From: Myxococcales bacterium
GTDB taxonomy: Bacteria; Myxococcota_A; Polyangia; Polyangiales; Polyangiaceae
DNA length: 45,942 bases
Assembly: GCA_023248735.1 (NCBI GenBank)
Contig: JAHFDY010000008.1
Span: forward strand, 1-45,942
Reading direction: 5' to 3'
This document shows, one piece after another, positions 31,978-41,094 of the stretch. The translations under genes were made by a program, and so were the position numbers. The notes below the pieces were generated by a model that was given only the letters and a program-made list of their open reading frames with translations, did not search any database and had not been told where the DNA came from. Within the stretch, counting starts at the first letter, position 1. Every line of letters begins with the position of its first letter.

Positions 31978-33264
31978 GTGACGGACAAGGCAACGATAAC
32001 GCTCGGCGGCACCACATTTGAAGCACCCCTTGTGATCGGCACCGAGCAAGAAAGGGCCATCGATATCGGGGCCCTGCGCGCAAAGACTGGCCTCGTTACG
32101 ATTGACCCCGCCTTCATGAACACCGCGTCGGTGAGGAGCGCGATTACGTTCATCGACGGTGATCAGGGCATCCTTCGCTACCGCGGCATTCCGATCGAAC
32201 AGCTCGCTGAAAAGTCCACGTTCGTCGAGACCGCCTATCTCCTTATCTATGGTGAGTTGCCGAACAAAACGCAGCTGGACCACTTTTCGAGACTGCTAAC
32301 GCGGCACTCGCTCATCCACGAAGACATGAAGCACTTCTTCGAGGGGTACCCTCCAACGGCTCATCCGATGGCCATTCTCTCGGCCATGGTGTGCTCGCTT
32401 TCGAGCTACTACCCCGACGCAATCGCAGACAACAGTGAGGTCCTCGACATCACGATCGCGCGCCTGATTTCGAAGGTCCGCACGATCGCAGCCTTTGCAT
32501 ACAAGAAGTCGATCGGCCAGCCGATCGTCTACCCCAAGAACTCACTCAAGTACTGCGGCAACTTCCTGCACATGATGTTCGGCGTCCCTTCAGAAGACTA
32601 CGAGGTCGACCCAGAGCTCGAAAAGGTGATGAACCTCCTTCTCATCTTGCACGCCGATCACGAGCAGAATTGTTCCACGTCGACGGTGCGCCTCGTCGGC
32701 TCAAGCCGCGCGAATTTGTTCGCCTCGATCGCTGCTGGCATCTGCGCGCTTTGGGGACCGCTGCACGGCGGCGCCAATCAAGAAGTCCTGGAGATGCTCG
32801 AAGAAATCCGCACCGACGGCGGCAGCGTGAAGAAGTACGTCGAGCTTGCAAAGGACAAGAACTCGAACTTCAAACTCATGGGCTTCGGGCATCGCGTCTA
32901 CAAGAACTTCGACCCTCGCGCGAAGATCATCAAAGAAGCGGCGCACAAAGTGTTAGGGAAATTGGGGATCCGCGATCCACTTCTCGACATCGCAATCGAA
33001 CTCGAAGACGCCGCTCTCAAGGATTCCTATTTCGTCGAGCGCAAGCTGTACCCGAACGTCGATTTCTATTCGGGACTCATCTATCGCGCCATGGGCTTCC
33101 CGACGAATATGTTCACCGTCCTCTTCGCGCTCGGGCGCATGCCCGGCTGGATCGCTCACTGGAAAGAGATGATCGAGGACACTTCGACAAAGATCGGACG
33201 ACCACGTCAGGTCTACACCGGTGCGACGATGCGCGATTACAAAGCGCTCGACAAACGCGGCTGA
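31978..33264 (+). CDS. gltA: citrate synthase
   Basis: 428 residues from the GTG at 31978, set by GGAGG at 31966-31970, 7 bases upstream; an ATG at 31837 is open but its translation does not resemble the family. It condenses acetyl-CoA and oxaloacetate to citrate in the TCA cycle. The N-terminal beta part is typical of type II enzymes. Catalytic residues are in place: His263 in GPLHGGANQE, His305 in FGHRVYK and Asp362 in PNVDFYSG, almost the same numbering as the E. coli enzyme. The end MPGWIAHWKEM is conserved. The aldo/keto reductase gene begins 2 bases after the stop. Confidence 0.97.
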   Translation: MTDKATITLGGTTFEAPLVIGTEQERAIDIGALRAKTGLVTIDPAFMNTASVRSAITFIDGDQGILRYRGIPIEQLAEKSTFVETAYLLIYGELPNKTQLDHFSRLLTRHSLIHEDMKHFFEGYPPTAHPMAILSAMVCSLSSYYPDAIADNSEVLDITIARLISKVRTIAAFAYKKSIGQPIVYPKNSLKYCGNFLHMMFGVPSEDYEVDPELEKVMNLLLILHADHEQNCSTSTVRLVGSSRANLFASIAAGICALWGPLHGGANQEVLEMLEEIRTDGGSVKKYVELAKDKNSNFKLMGFGHRVYKNFDPRAKIIKEAAHKVLGKLGIRDPLLDIAIELEDAALKDSYFVERKLYPNVDFYSGLIYRAMGFPTNMFTVLFALGRMPGWIAHWKEMIEDTSTKIGRPRQVYTGATMRDYKALDKRG

Positions 33265-33266
33265 GA

Positions 33267-34292
33267 ATGGAGTACCGCACGCTTGGCCAAAGCGGCCTCA
33301 AGGTGTCCACGCTTTGCTTCGGGGCGATGACGTTCGGCGAGGCCAACGACAAATCGTTCATGCACAAGCTCGGGTGCGATGAAGCCACCTCGCACAAGCT
33401 CCTCGACCAGGGCACGGGCGCAGGCATCAACTTCATCGATACCGCCGATGTCTACGGCGAAGACGGGCTATCTGAGCGTGTCCTCGGAGCCTGGTTCGAG
33501 AAGGTCAAGAAGCGGAACAACATTGTTCTCGCGACCAAATTTCGCTTCCGCATGGGAGAGGGGCCCAACGGCACTGGAGCATCGCGCTATCGCATCATGT
33601 CGGCGGTGCATGACAGCTTGCGTAGGCTCAAAACCGATCGCATCGATCTCTACCAAATTCACATGCAAGACAGCGACACGCCCGAGGAAGAAACGCTGCG
33701 CGCGCTCGACGACCTCGTGCGCCAAGGCAAGGTTCTTTACCTTGGCGCCAGCAACTACGCCGCCTACCGCCTCGTCGGGTCGCTGTGGACGAGCAAGACG
33801 GAGCGACTCTCGCGCTTCGTCTCGTTGCAGATGCAGTACAGCTTGGCGTCGCGCGAAATCGAGCGCGAGCATGTCCCGGTTTGCCGCGACTATGGTCTTG
33901 GCATCCTGCCCTGGTCGCCACTCGCAGGCGGCTTTCTGTCCGGCAAGTACAAGCGTGATGACACCATGCAAGCCGACACGCGACTCGGCAAGCAATCGAG
34001 CGCATGGATCGATCTCAAGAACGAGCAGAACTGGCGCATCCTCGATGCTGTCCGTGCCATCGCCACTGAACGAGGCACGACACCGAGCGCCGTCGCGCTT
34101 GCCTGGCTCATTCAAAAGCCACACGTCACCTCGGTCATTTTCGGTGCACGCACGATCGAGCAGCTCGAGAGCAACCTGGCTGCAACCAAGGTCGCGCTCA
34201 GCGCCGACGATCTGGCAACGCTCGACGCCGTGAGCAAGCTCGAACTCGGTTACCCATACGCCTTCATCAATCGCATCGCATCGCGCTGGTAG
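33267..34292 (+). CDS. aldo/keto reductase
   Basis: 341 residues. The tetrad of the aldo/keto reductase barrel is visible: Asp58 (FIDTADVYG), Tyr63, Lys91 (LATKF) and His132 (YQIHMQD). [25 protein letters not shown] and [16 protein letters not shown], the NADP(H)-binding strands, also match. It would reduce an aldehyde or ketone; the group resembles YajO/Kvbeta-like general reductases. With a gap of only 2 bases from gltA it is almost certainly co-transcribed, though a metabolic link to citrate synthase is not evident. Confidence 0.92.
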   Translation: MEYRTLGQSGLKVSTLCFGAMTFGEANDKSFMHKLGCDEATSHKLLDQGTGAGINFIDTADVYGEDGLSERVLGAWFEKVKKRNNIVLATKFRFRMGEGPNGTGASRYRIMSAVHDSLRRLKTDRIDLYQIHMQDSDTPEEETLRALDDLVRQGKVLYLGASNYAAYRLVGSLWTSKTERLSRFVSLQMQYSLASREIEREHVPVCRDYGLGILPWSPLAGGFLSGKYKRDDTMQADTRLGKQSSAWIDLKNEQNWRILDAVRAIATERGTTPSAVALAWLIQKPHVTSVIFGARTIEQLESNLAATKVALSADDLATLDAVSKLELGYPYAFINRIASRW

Positions 34293-34374
34293 TGTCCGCT
34301 ACTCAGAATGCTTGGACCAACCGTCGTGTCTAGCGCTGCCTGGATGTTCAGGTTCGAGCTTCGCGCTGCATACC

Positions 34375-34403
34375 TTGCATCAGCGGAGCGAGATGGGTAG
34401 TGT
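34375..34403 (+). promoter_or_regulatory. candidate sigma70-type promoter for rpoZ
   Basis: TTGCAT (34375-34380), a 17-base spacer and TAGTGT (34398-34403) form a plausible -35/-10 pair 44 bases before the rpoZ ATG. A GC-rich imperfect hairpin with a T-rich loop (about 34405-34431) would lie in the leader. Confidence 0.3.
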
Positions 34404-34446
34404 CCGGGCCCGCGCTTTTTTCAGGCGCGCCCAAGAGGTATTCACA

Positions 34447-34689
34447 ATGGCACGCGTCACCGTCGAAGATTGTCTTGAACGCGAAGATAACCGCTTTGCC
34501 CTTGTCGTTCTTGCGGCGCTTCGCGCGCGCCAACTCATGAAGGGCGCGACCCCACTTGTTCACTCAAAGAACAAGGCCCCCGTGTCAGCGTTGCGCGAGA
34601 TCGCAACCGGGCGCGTGCATTTTCATCGCCCAAGCCTCGAAGCAGTCGTCGAGCACATCGCGATGATGCAGAAGAAGGATATGGTCTGA
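34447..34689 (+). CDS. rpoZ: DNA-directed RNA polymerase omega subunit
   Basis: 80 residues. [11 protein letters not shown]...[16 protein letters not shown] is the conserved start of omega, which wraps the beta' C terminus and helps RNA polymerase assembly. AGAGGT lies 7 bases before the ATG at 34447; an upstream in-frame ATG gives an extension without similarity. The C-terminal helix ([14 protein letters not shown]) is typical in length. The usual partner gene gmk is not beside it here. Confidence 0.92.
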   Translation: MARVTVEDCLEREDNRFALVVLAALRARQLMKGATPLVHSKNKAPVSALREIATGRVHFHRPSLEAVVEHIAMMQKKDMV

Positions 34690-34697
34690 CCGGGCTC

Positions 34698-34725
34698 GAT
34701 TTTGTTGGTCTGATTTTGTTGGCTA
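34698..34725 (+). repeat. 14-base tandem duplication
   Basis: Two adjacent units, GATTTTGTTGGTCT (34698-34711) and GATTTTGTTGGCTA (34712-34725), share their first 11 bases. They begin 9 bases after the rpoZ stop, in a 186-base spacer before the methyltransferase gene. Confidence 0.75.
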
Positions 34726-34773
34726 GATGCGGCGCAGGTGGAAGTGCTGGACTCTAACCAGCGGAGACCGCGT

Positions 34774-34812
34774 GGTTGCTTGAACCCGGTTGCTTGAAGC
34801 GCGTGGTTGCTT
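34774..34812 (+). repeat. second 14-base tandem duplication plus a third partial copy
   Basis: GGTTGCTTGAACCC (34774-34787) and GGTTGCTTGAAGCG (34788-34801) are adjacent and share their first 11 bases; GGTTGCTT recurs at 34805-34812, and the first and third copies are both preceded by GCGT. The sequence is unrelated to the other 14-base duplication in the same spacer, but has the same period and the same length of identity. Confidence 0.75.
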
Positions 34813-34875
34813 TTGCCGCGCGTTTGTTTGTACGTGAGTTGGCCCAGCCCGTGACAGCCTCTCCGGTGCACACCC

Positions 34876-35682
34876 ATGACGGCTTCCACCAAACGCATTG
34901 ATGCAGGTTCGCGCGCTCATTACGAAGACCCTGCGTACTATGATCAGACGTACAAAGAACGTACCGCTGACGTCGGCTACTACGTAGCAACCGCGCTGAG
35001 CTATGGCGGTTCGGTGCTTGAGTACGGAGCTGGCAGTGGCCGCATGACTCTCCCTCTCGCGAGAAACGGAATGGATGTAACAGCCGTCGATCGCTCTCTG
35101 CCAATGCTTGCTCAGCTGCGACGGAGGCTGCGCGAGGAGCCGATAGACGTGAGGGATCGCGTCGCAATTAGGCGCGGCGACATGCGACGCATGCGCGTCA
35201 CTTCGAAATTTGGGCTCGTGTTCTGCGGCTTCAACACGGCACTTCACCTTTACACGCGCGTTGACGTCGAGCGCTTCTTTGCGCGCGTCCGCGAGCATCT
35301 CAGGCCGGCAGGCCGTTTCGTTGTGGACATTACGCCTCCCAATCCCGTCGACCTGGCGCGCGACCCGGAACGTGCCTTTTACGCCGGACGCCTCAAACAC
35401 GCAGGCGCCGGCTGCATCGTCAAGAATCATGAGTATTTTGACTACGACTCCGCATCGCAAGTACTCAACGTGTCGATGGTGTTCACGCCAATCGACGCGC
35501 CAGAGAACGCTTGGGTGACACCTCTCACGCACAGGCAATTCTATCCGCAAGAGTGGCTCGCGTTGCTCCACTACAACGGGTTCGAAGTGACCCGGCTCGA
35601 GGGTGGTTTCGCTGGTGAATCGTTCTCGGGCGACAGTGACACCATGATCGTGCATGCGCGGGTACGAAAAGGTTTTCGATGA
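34876..35682 (+). CDS. class I SAM-dependent methyltransferase
   Basis: 268 residues. Motif I is VLEYGAGSGRMTL (residues 48-60), the SAM-binding glycine loop, followed by VTAVDRSLPML (acidic strand 2 residue) and the motif-IV-like LVFCGFNTALH. The C-terminal half with beta strands (VLNVSMVFTPID...THRQFYPQEWLALL) resembles small-molecule or sugar methyltransferases. Substrate unknown. The stop overlaps the next gene by 4 bases (ATGA), which begins a chain of three overlapping genes. Confidence 0.88.
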   Translation: MTASTKRIDAGSRAHYEDPAYYDQTYKERTADVGYYVATALSYGGSVLEYGAGSGRMTLPLARNGMDVTAVDRSLPMLAQLRRRLREEPIDVRDRVAIRRGDMRRMRVTSKFGLVFCGFNTALHLYTRVDVERFFARVREHLRPAGRFVVDITPPNPVDLARDPERAFYAGRLKHAGAGCIVKNHEYFDYDSASQVLNVSMVFTPIDAPENAWVTPLTHRQFYPQEWLALLHYNGFEVTRLEGGFAGESFSGDSDTMIVHARVRKGFR

Positions 35683-36344
35683 CGATCGCGGAGCGCCTCG
35701 CCACCGTACGATCCCGCATCAACGATGCTGTTCGTGCGTGCGGCCGAGATTCTCGCGATGTCCATCTCATTGCGGTGAGCAAGAAACACCCGAAGGAGGC
35801 GATCGCAGAGGCCTATGCAGCGGGCCAGCGCGCGTTCGGGGAGAACTACGCGCAAGAGTTCGCGGCCAAGGCGGAGGCTCTTGCCGATCTTGTTGGGATC
35901 GAATGGCACTTCATCGGCCACTTGCAAACAAATAAAGTAAAGCTACTTACCCGTTGCCAAGTCGTTCACACAGTTGACAGTTTGAGGATCGCCGAAGTCC
36001 TTGCGAAACGCGCTCGCGGCAACTCAATGCGCGCATTCGTCGAGGTGAACCTAGGCGGAGAGACGTCAAAGTCCGGCTGTCCGAAAGAGTCAGTCGCTGC
36101 GATCGTCGACTACCTTCGTGGCGCACCCGGCCTCTCGTTCGCAGGGCTCATGACGATGCCACCGCCGGGCGACCTACGGCGAGCGAGCGAAATTTTCGCG
36201 CGGCTGCAACAACTTGCGCGTGCGATTCAGGGACCGAAGGAGACGATTGAGCTATCCATCGGTATGTCGGAGGATCTTGAAGTTGCCATCGCTCACGGGG
36301 CGACCCACGTGCGCGTCGGCACCGCGATTTTTGGGCTGAGATGA
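35679..36344 (+). CDS. YggS/PROSC-family pyridoxal phosphate homeostasis protein
   Basis: 221 residues. Lys35 in AVSKKHP binds pyridoxal phosphate as a Schiff base; FGENYAQE, HFIGHLQTNK, LSIGMSEDLEVAI and VRVGTAIFG are the fold's cofactor-binding segments. The family buffers PLP and affects amino acid metabolism; it has no established catalytic reaction. Length and all motifs are normal. Overlaps of 4 bases at both ends couple it to the methyltransferase and the outer-membrane-like protein. Confidence 0.95.
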   Translation: MTIAERLATVRSRINDAVRACGRDSRDVHLIAVSKKHPKEAIAEAYAAGQRAFGENYAQEFAAKAEALADLVGIEWHFIGHLQTNKVKLLTRCQVVHTVDSLRIAEVLAKRARGNSMRAFVEVNLGGETSKSGCPKESVAAIVDYLRGAPGLSFAGLMTMPPPGDLRRASEIFARLQQLARAIQGPKETIELSIGMSEDLEVAIAHGATHVRVGTAIFGLR

Positions 36345-37456
36345 GAGTCGGGTTCTATCGATCCCTTTTTTGTGCGCTCTTGTTGCGCACCCACGTTGCG
36401 GTCGCTGACGACGCCGCAAGCAGAGAGACGGCGCGCGCTCTCTACGCCGAGGCGACGAAGCTCGTGGCAGCAAAATCCCCGCGAGAGGCACTCCCGAAGT
36501 TCGAAGCGGCGTACGCAGCAATGCCCACGCCGATCATTGGCCTCGCGTGGGCGAGGGCGCTGGAGTCGATCGGCGAGCTCTTGGAAGCGCGCGACCGTGC
36601 CCTTCAGGCAAGCCTGCTGCCCCCTCAGCGTGAGGAGACTCCGCGCTCGGCCACTGCGCGCAAGGAGCTTGCGGACTTCCTTGGGGAACTGGACAAGCGC
36701 GTTCCGAAGATCACGATTTCGACGGGGAACCGTGAGACGGAGCTCAAGCTGACGCTCGCAGCGAAGCCGATAGAGAAGGCACTCTTCGGGCAGGCCCTTT
36801 TGCGCAATCCGGGAAAGTACGAGCTGGTCGCCACATGCGGCAAGGAGACGGTCCACAAAGCCACGATCGACCTGAAGGATAGCGAGCATCGCGAGGTCGA
36901 TCTCTCGTTGCTCGCTTCCGCTTGCACCAAAAAGGTCGCACCCACGAAGGGACGCCGCGTTTCGGAGGGCCTTATTGTTGGTGGCTCGCTGAATTTCGTT
37001 CCCTACATCGCGCTTCCGCCGGGCGATATTCCCCTATCGTCGAAATGGTCGGCGACGGCGGGGCTTGCCCCAGAGCTCGGCTACGCGATTTCGCCGAAGC
37101 TTCTGCTGCTCCTTCGAGGGCTCATATCGCTCGGGCCGCAGGCCAATCCGACCTTCCTCATTTCTGTGGGGCCGACGATCAACTTTCGCATGGACGTGCT
37201 CCCATCCGGCGATCCCCTCTGGCTTAGCCTGTCGTTTCACGGTGGACGGGCTCAAACTGAGTTCATCGGCTATCCAGGGAAGTTCAACTCCGACTACGTG
37301 TTCGCATCGCAGATCGGCCTTGAGGTTCCGTTTGCCGAGCGCGAGGACGGATACTGGTACGCGGGCGTGGGCATCGGCGCCATCATCGCGAATGTGAACG
37401 CTAAGGACACGCCCTTCGTGTTCATGCCGATATCGTTAGGCGTACGCTCGTTCTGA
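36341..37456 (+). CDS. exported protein with TPR-like helices and outer-membrane-like beta region
   Basis: 371 residues. A signal peptide with a cleavage site near Ala22 (HVAVA/DD) is followed by paired helices (ARALYAEATKLVAAKSPREAL...) like a TPR unit, a beta region (about 125-200) with GKYELVATCGKETV resembling PEGA-type domains, and about 170 residues of alternating strands ending in RSF, a C-terminal Phe typical of outer-membrane beta-barrels. Such composite proteins are common in Myxococcota. Function unknown. It overlaps the yggS-like gene by 4 bases and converges on the large TPR gene with 6 bases between stops. Confidence 0.72.
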   Translation: MRVGFYRSLFCALLLRTHVAVADDAASRETARALYAEATKLVAAKSPREALPKFEAAYAAMPTPIIGLAWARALESIGELLEARDRALQASLLPPQREETPRSATARKELADFLGELDKRVPKITISTGNRETELKLTLAAKPIEKALFGQALLRNPGKYELVATCGKETVHKATIDLKDSEHREVDLSLLASACTKKVAPTKGRRVSEGLIVGGSLNFVPYIALPPGDIPLSSKWSATAGLAPELGYAISPKLLLLLRGLISLGPQANPTFLISVGPTINFRMDVLPSGDPLWLSLSFHGGRAQTEFIGYPGKFNSDYVFASQIGLEVPFAEREDGYWYAGVGIGAIIANVNAKDTPFVFMPISLGVRSF

Positions 37457-37462
37457 AAATCA

Positions 37463-39349
37463 CTATCGTAACCAACGACGATACGTTTCGCGTAGGCGCG
37501 AAAATAGCGTCCCTTTTTCCTTTGGTGAGTCACCAGGCTCGAACACGTCGCCGCGCAGAAGTTCTCGGTGACCTGCTGCGGCGAGTTGACTCGCGATTGT
37601 GCGCGCCTCCTCGATGCGACCAACCCGCGCAAGAACCTCCGCGAGAAGCGCAAATGCTGCCGGTGCATCACCGCCCAGCGCAATCGCGCGCTCGGCGTGC
37701 GGCAGCGCTTCGGCTGGCGCATCGAGCTCGACGAGCACGCGTCCGAGAGCGTGATGCACCATGGGCGACCCTTTCCCGCTGTCGAGCGCTCGCTTGAGAA
37801 AGCGCAGCGCATCCGATTGTCGTTCCAGTCGCGCGAGGATGATCGCGTGTGCGAGTTGCGCGCTCCAAACGGGATATTGTTCAGCCGCTTGACTTGTTCG
37901 CTCGAGCAAGCTGGGCAGCGCGTCGTCGCCAGCTTCGTATGCATCGCGCACCAAAGCATCGACCTCTGCGGCGGCGGCTCCGTTCTCTGCGCGGAAACGT
38001 ACGCGCGCTGACTCAGCACCAAGGGGCGTGTTGCTCGCCGTAGCGTCGACGCGCGCGAGCAACCGCAGCGCTTCGTCACATTGGTTGAGACGCGCGAGCT
38101 CCTGCGCGAGGTGGAGAAGCACCCAAAGATCGTCAGGAATGTGTACCAATGCAGCGCGAAGCAACTTTTCGAGCCTTGCGGCGCGCGCGAGATCTTCGCC
38201 TTCCGTCGCGTAAGCGAGTGCGATAGCGGCGCGGAACAATCTTGGGGGCGCCGCCTCGGCTCGGGTGAGCGCATAGTCGACAAGCGTCTGGGCGAGCCCC
38301 ATGTCCTTTTTTTCGTTGGCAAACGCCGCGAGTCGGTCGAAGGCGCGAACGTCTGAAGCGCCCGTGAGCACAGCCAGCCACTCGGCCACTGCGCCGGATT
38401 GATCACCGCGCATGGACCGCACCTCGCCTCGCTCGAGCGCAAGGAGCGCCTCGGTCGGATCAACCTCAACGCCCTTGTTGAGCACCGCGTCCGCTGCGTC
38501 GAGTTTTCCCTGCGCGCGCAGCGACATCGAAAGAAGCGCGTAGAACTTCCCGTGTGCTGGTTGTCGCGCAACAGCCTCGTTGAGAAGAATCTCCGCGCGT
38601 ATTGCCTCGCCCGCGAGCGCCATCAGCGTCGCAGCGGCCTCGATCAGCTCTGCGCGCAGAGGCGCATCGTCAAGTGCCATGACAACCGCACGAAGTGCCG
38701 CGGCTGTCATGCGCGCGTCCGCGCCACCTCCCAAGTCGAGCGCGAGGGCTGCTAATTTCTCGGCGCTCGTCGTTACCTCGGGCTGCACGTCGATCGCCCG
38801 GCCGAGGTACGTGAGCGCAGCCATCATGTCACTTCGCTCGTTACGAATCGGATCGTGCGCGGCGGCGACCTCCGCGCGGATGAGGTACTCGAGCGTGGTC
38901 CACTCGAGAGACGCGAGCGCGCCGAGGTTAACCTCAAGACCGGGGAAGGCACCACGAACCTCCGATAGGGAACTTGCGAGGGTCGCACCCGCACTCTCCT
39001 CGTCGAGCTCGCGTTCGATGCGCACAATTTCGCGACCGGTCGCGGGGTCAAACGCCGCGATCAGAAGTAACCCGGGCTCGTCCGTCGGTGGCTCGAGCGC
39101 GCCCGTCATGACGATCCCAACCGGCGATGTCGGCGCCGAATCACGTGCGAGCGCGGCCCACTGTTCCGGCGTAACCATCGCTTCGACGACGCGTGCAGGC
39201 CCGTCGTCGACATGGCCATAGAGCTGCGCCACGCGAAAATCGCGCACTGCTAGCTTCAGGTGATCGCGAAGAAGCAACGCGAGACCGAGACCGAGGGTCG
39301 CCTTGCCCTCCGGAACCCAGAACGGAACCAGCACTCCAATCGCGCTCAC
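37463..39349 (-). CDS. tetratricopeptide-repeat protein, unknown function
   Basis: 628 residues from a GTG with AAGG upstream. No signal peptide or lipobox. The N-terminal 150 residues (GLGLALLLRDHLKLAV, PVGIVMTGALEP, LLLIAAFDPATG) look like an alpha/beta domain, followed by a long array of Ala-rich helix pairs with TPR character, for example AEILLNEAVARQPAHGKFYA, DAADAVLNKGVEVDPTEAL and DAPAEALPHAERAIALGGDA. Probable scaffold; partner unknown. It is divergent from rarA across about 62 bases. Confidence 0.8.
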   Translation of the reverse strand: MSAIGVLVPFWVPEGKATLGLGLALLLRDHLKLAVRDFRVAQLYGHVDDGPARVVEAMVTPEQWAALARDSAPTSPVGIVMTGALEPPTDEPGLLLIAAFDPATGREIVRIERELDEESAGATLASSLSEVRGAFPGLEVNLGALASLEWTTLEYLIRAEVAAAHDPIRNERSDMMAALTYLGRAIDVQPEVTTSAEKLAALALDLGGGADARMTAAALRAVVMALDDAPLRAELIEAAATLMALAGEAIRAEILLNEAVARQPAHGKFYALLSMSLRAQGKLDAADAVLNKGVEVDPTEALLALERGEVRSMRGDQSGAVAEWLAVLTGASDVRAFDRLAAFANEKKDMGLAQTLVDYALTRAEAAPPRLFRAAIALAYATEGEDLARAARLEKLLRAALVHIPDDLWVLLHLAQELARLNQCDEALRLLARVDATASNTPLGAESARVRFRAENGAAAAEVDALVRDAYEAGDDALPSLLERTSQAAEQYPVWSAQLAHAIILARLERQSDALRFLKRALDSGKGSPMVHHALGRVLVELDAPAEALPHAERAIALGGDAPAAFALLAEVLARVGRIEEARTIASQLAAAGHRELLRGDVFEPGDSPKEKGTLFSRLRETYRRWLR

Positions 39350-39411
39350 CCACCCTTCTTACGCATCACTGCCCGTTGCGCCAAGGGGCTCATGAAGGTA
39401 CGGCCTTTCTT

Positions 39412-40758
39412 GTGGTGACCCAGCGACGCTCTTCGGCAGACTTGTCGCCCACGCTCTTCTCAACGGCCGCGGCGAAAAACGACCCTACGCGGATTCCGCT
39501 TGCCGAACGCCTTCGACCGCGATCGCTCGCCGAATACGTGGGCCAACGCCACTTGCTCGGAGCCGGCATGCCACTTGTGCGTGCGATCGAGGCCGACCGT
39601 TTGATGTCAACGATCGTGTGGGGGCCTCCGGGCGTCGGTAAGACCACCCTCGCCAAGGTCATCGCAGGCGCGACTCGCTCCCATTTTTCGGCGTTTAGCG
39701 CCGTGTTGGGCAACCTCTCGGAACTGCGAAAGTTGATTGACGATGCTCACGAGGCGTTGCGTTTCCGGGGCGAACGCACACTTCTTTTCGTGGACGAGAT
39801 TCACCGCTTCAACAAGGGCCAGCAAGATGCCTTCTTGCCACACGTGGAACGCGGAACGATCACGCTGTTTGGCGCCACGACAGAGAACCCTTCGTTCGCG
39901 CTCAATCCGGCGCTTCTGTCGCGCTGCCGTGTCTACCACCTCGAACCGCTTTCGCCCGAAGACCTAAGCCTCATCATCATGCGGGCGGTAGCTGACGGGC
40001 GAGCCGAGCTTGCTGACGTCGATATTGGCGACGATGCCGTCGAGCTCATGGGCCGCGCGGCACAAGGCGACGCACGGCGCGCGCTCAGCTTGCTCGAGGC
40101 GAGTGTGGCCTTTGCACGCGCCGAAGGGACTCGCCACGTTTCGCCCGAGACCGTGACTTCCGCCGAGGGGGCGCGTGCGCTCGTCTACGACAAAGGCGGC
40201 GAAGAGCACTTCAATCTGTCAAGCGCCTTTATCAAATCGATGCGTGGCTCCGACCCAGACGCCGCGGTCTATTGGCTCATGCGCATGCTCGAGGCGGGCG
40301 AAGACCCACTCTATCTGGCGCGGCGCATGATCATTTTCGCGAGTGAGGACATTGGCACCGCCGATTCGCGCGCGCTGCTTGTCGCGATGGCCGCCGACGA
40401 AGCCTTCCGTCGCCTTGGGATGCCGGAGGGAAACTACCCGCTTGCGCACGCAGCGATTTACTTGGCCACGGCTCCGAAATCGAACGCGTCCGCTCTTGCG
40501 TGGCAGCGCGCCAAGGCGTTCGTGCAAGAGCACGGAGCGCTCGCGGTGCCACCCAAACTCCGCAACGGGCACACGAAATACACCGAGGCAGCGGGCTACG
40601 GTGAGGGGTACCGGTACCCGCACGACGAACCCGGAGGGGTCGCCCGCGGCGAAACGTATCTTCCTGAATTACTTTTAGGACAAAACTTCTACGATCCCAG
40701 CGAACGAGGCGAGGAAGCACGCATCAAGGCGCGGCTCGCGTCCCTTCGCGAAAAGTAG
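39412..40758 (+). CDS. rarA: replication-associated recombination protein A (AAA+ ATPase RarA/MgsA)
   Basis: 448 residues from the GTG at 39412 (GTG at 39415 and TTG at 39376 are alternatives; the start is uncertain). It acts at stalled replication forks and interacts with SSB in known members. [21 protein letters not shown] opens the AAA+ domain; Walker A GPPGVGKT is at 71-78, Walker [17 protein letters not shown] near 125, sensor 1 is [10 protein letters not shown] and the arginine finger is in LLSRCRVY. The C-terminal tetramerisation part has [15 protein letters not shown] and [11 protein letters not shown]. Length fits the family. Confidence 0.93.
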   Translation: MVTQRRSSADLSPTLFSTAAAKNDPTRIPLAERLRPRSLAEYVGQRHLLGAGMPLVRAIEADRLMSTIVWGPPGVGKTTLAKVIAGATRSHFSAFSAVLGNLSELRKLIDDAHEALRFRGERTLLFVDEIHRFNKGQQDAFLPHVERGTITLFGATTENPSFALNPALLSRCRVYHLEPLSPEDLSLIIMRAVADGRAELADVDIGDDAVELMGRAAQGDARRALSLLEASVAFARAEGTRHVSPETVTSAEGARALVYDKGGEEHFNLSSAFIKSMRGSDPDAAVYWLMRMLEAGEDPLYLARRMIIFASEDIGTADSRALLVAMAADEAFRRLGMPEGNYPLAHAAIYLATAPKSNASALAWQRAKAFVQEHGALAVPPKLRNGHTKYTEAAGYGEGYRYPHDEPGGVARGETYLPELLLGQNFYDPSERGEEARIKARLASLREK

Positions 40759-41082
40759 TTATTGCAGAGTCGAAAGCATGCTCTCGAGCTCACCCAGTGC
40801 ATGGCCATCGCTCGTGCGCTTGGCTTCGGTGATGCCAAACGCGAGCCACGTGCGCGCTTGGTCTCGATCGCCCAGCGCCTCGTAGGTCTGCGCGCACATC
40901 AAGTACATGGCCACGTAGCTCGGATGCGCAGCGCGCAGCTTGGCAAATGTAGCAACCGCCGCTTCATTTTGCCCACACACACGCTGCTCCATCGCGAGCC
41001 CATAGAGCGCCATGGGTTCGGTGCTGCCAGCCTCGACCAACTTGACCAAATAGGCGAGGCGCTTTGCGTTTCCGACGGCCAT
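40759..41082 (-). CDS. small TPR-like protein
   Basis: 107 residues. Three helix pairs of TPR character: AVGNAKRLAYLVKLVEAGS, EPMALYGLAMEQRVCGQNEAAVATFAKL and YVAMYLMCAQTYEALGDRDQARTWLAFGITEAK. Cytoplasmic. Its stop abuts the rarA stop directly, and its ATG lies 12 bases after the stop of the aromatic-rich protein gene, so those two are likely one transcript. Function unknown. Confidence 0.7.
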   Translation of the reverse strand: MAVGNAKRLAYLVKLVEAGSTEPMALYGLAMEQRVCGQNEAAVATFAKLRAAHPSYVAMYLMCAQTYEALGDRDQARTWLAFGITEAKRTSDGHALGELESMLSTLQ

Positions 41083-41094
41083 GACCCTCTCGCG

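Noticed and set aside
34730-34800. A tRNA-like stretch with the stem-loop GCTGG-ACTCTAA-CCAGC
   Set aside because: The loop has C instead of the invariant T before the would-be anticodon, and no matching acceptor or T stem can be formed. It may be a decayed tRNA but is not a gene.
37294-38571. A 425-codon open frame on the minus strand
   Set aside because: It shares strand with the 628-residue TPR protein but in another frame, and its Ser/Arg-rich text is typical of an out-of-frame reading.
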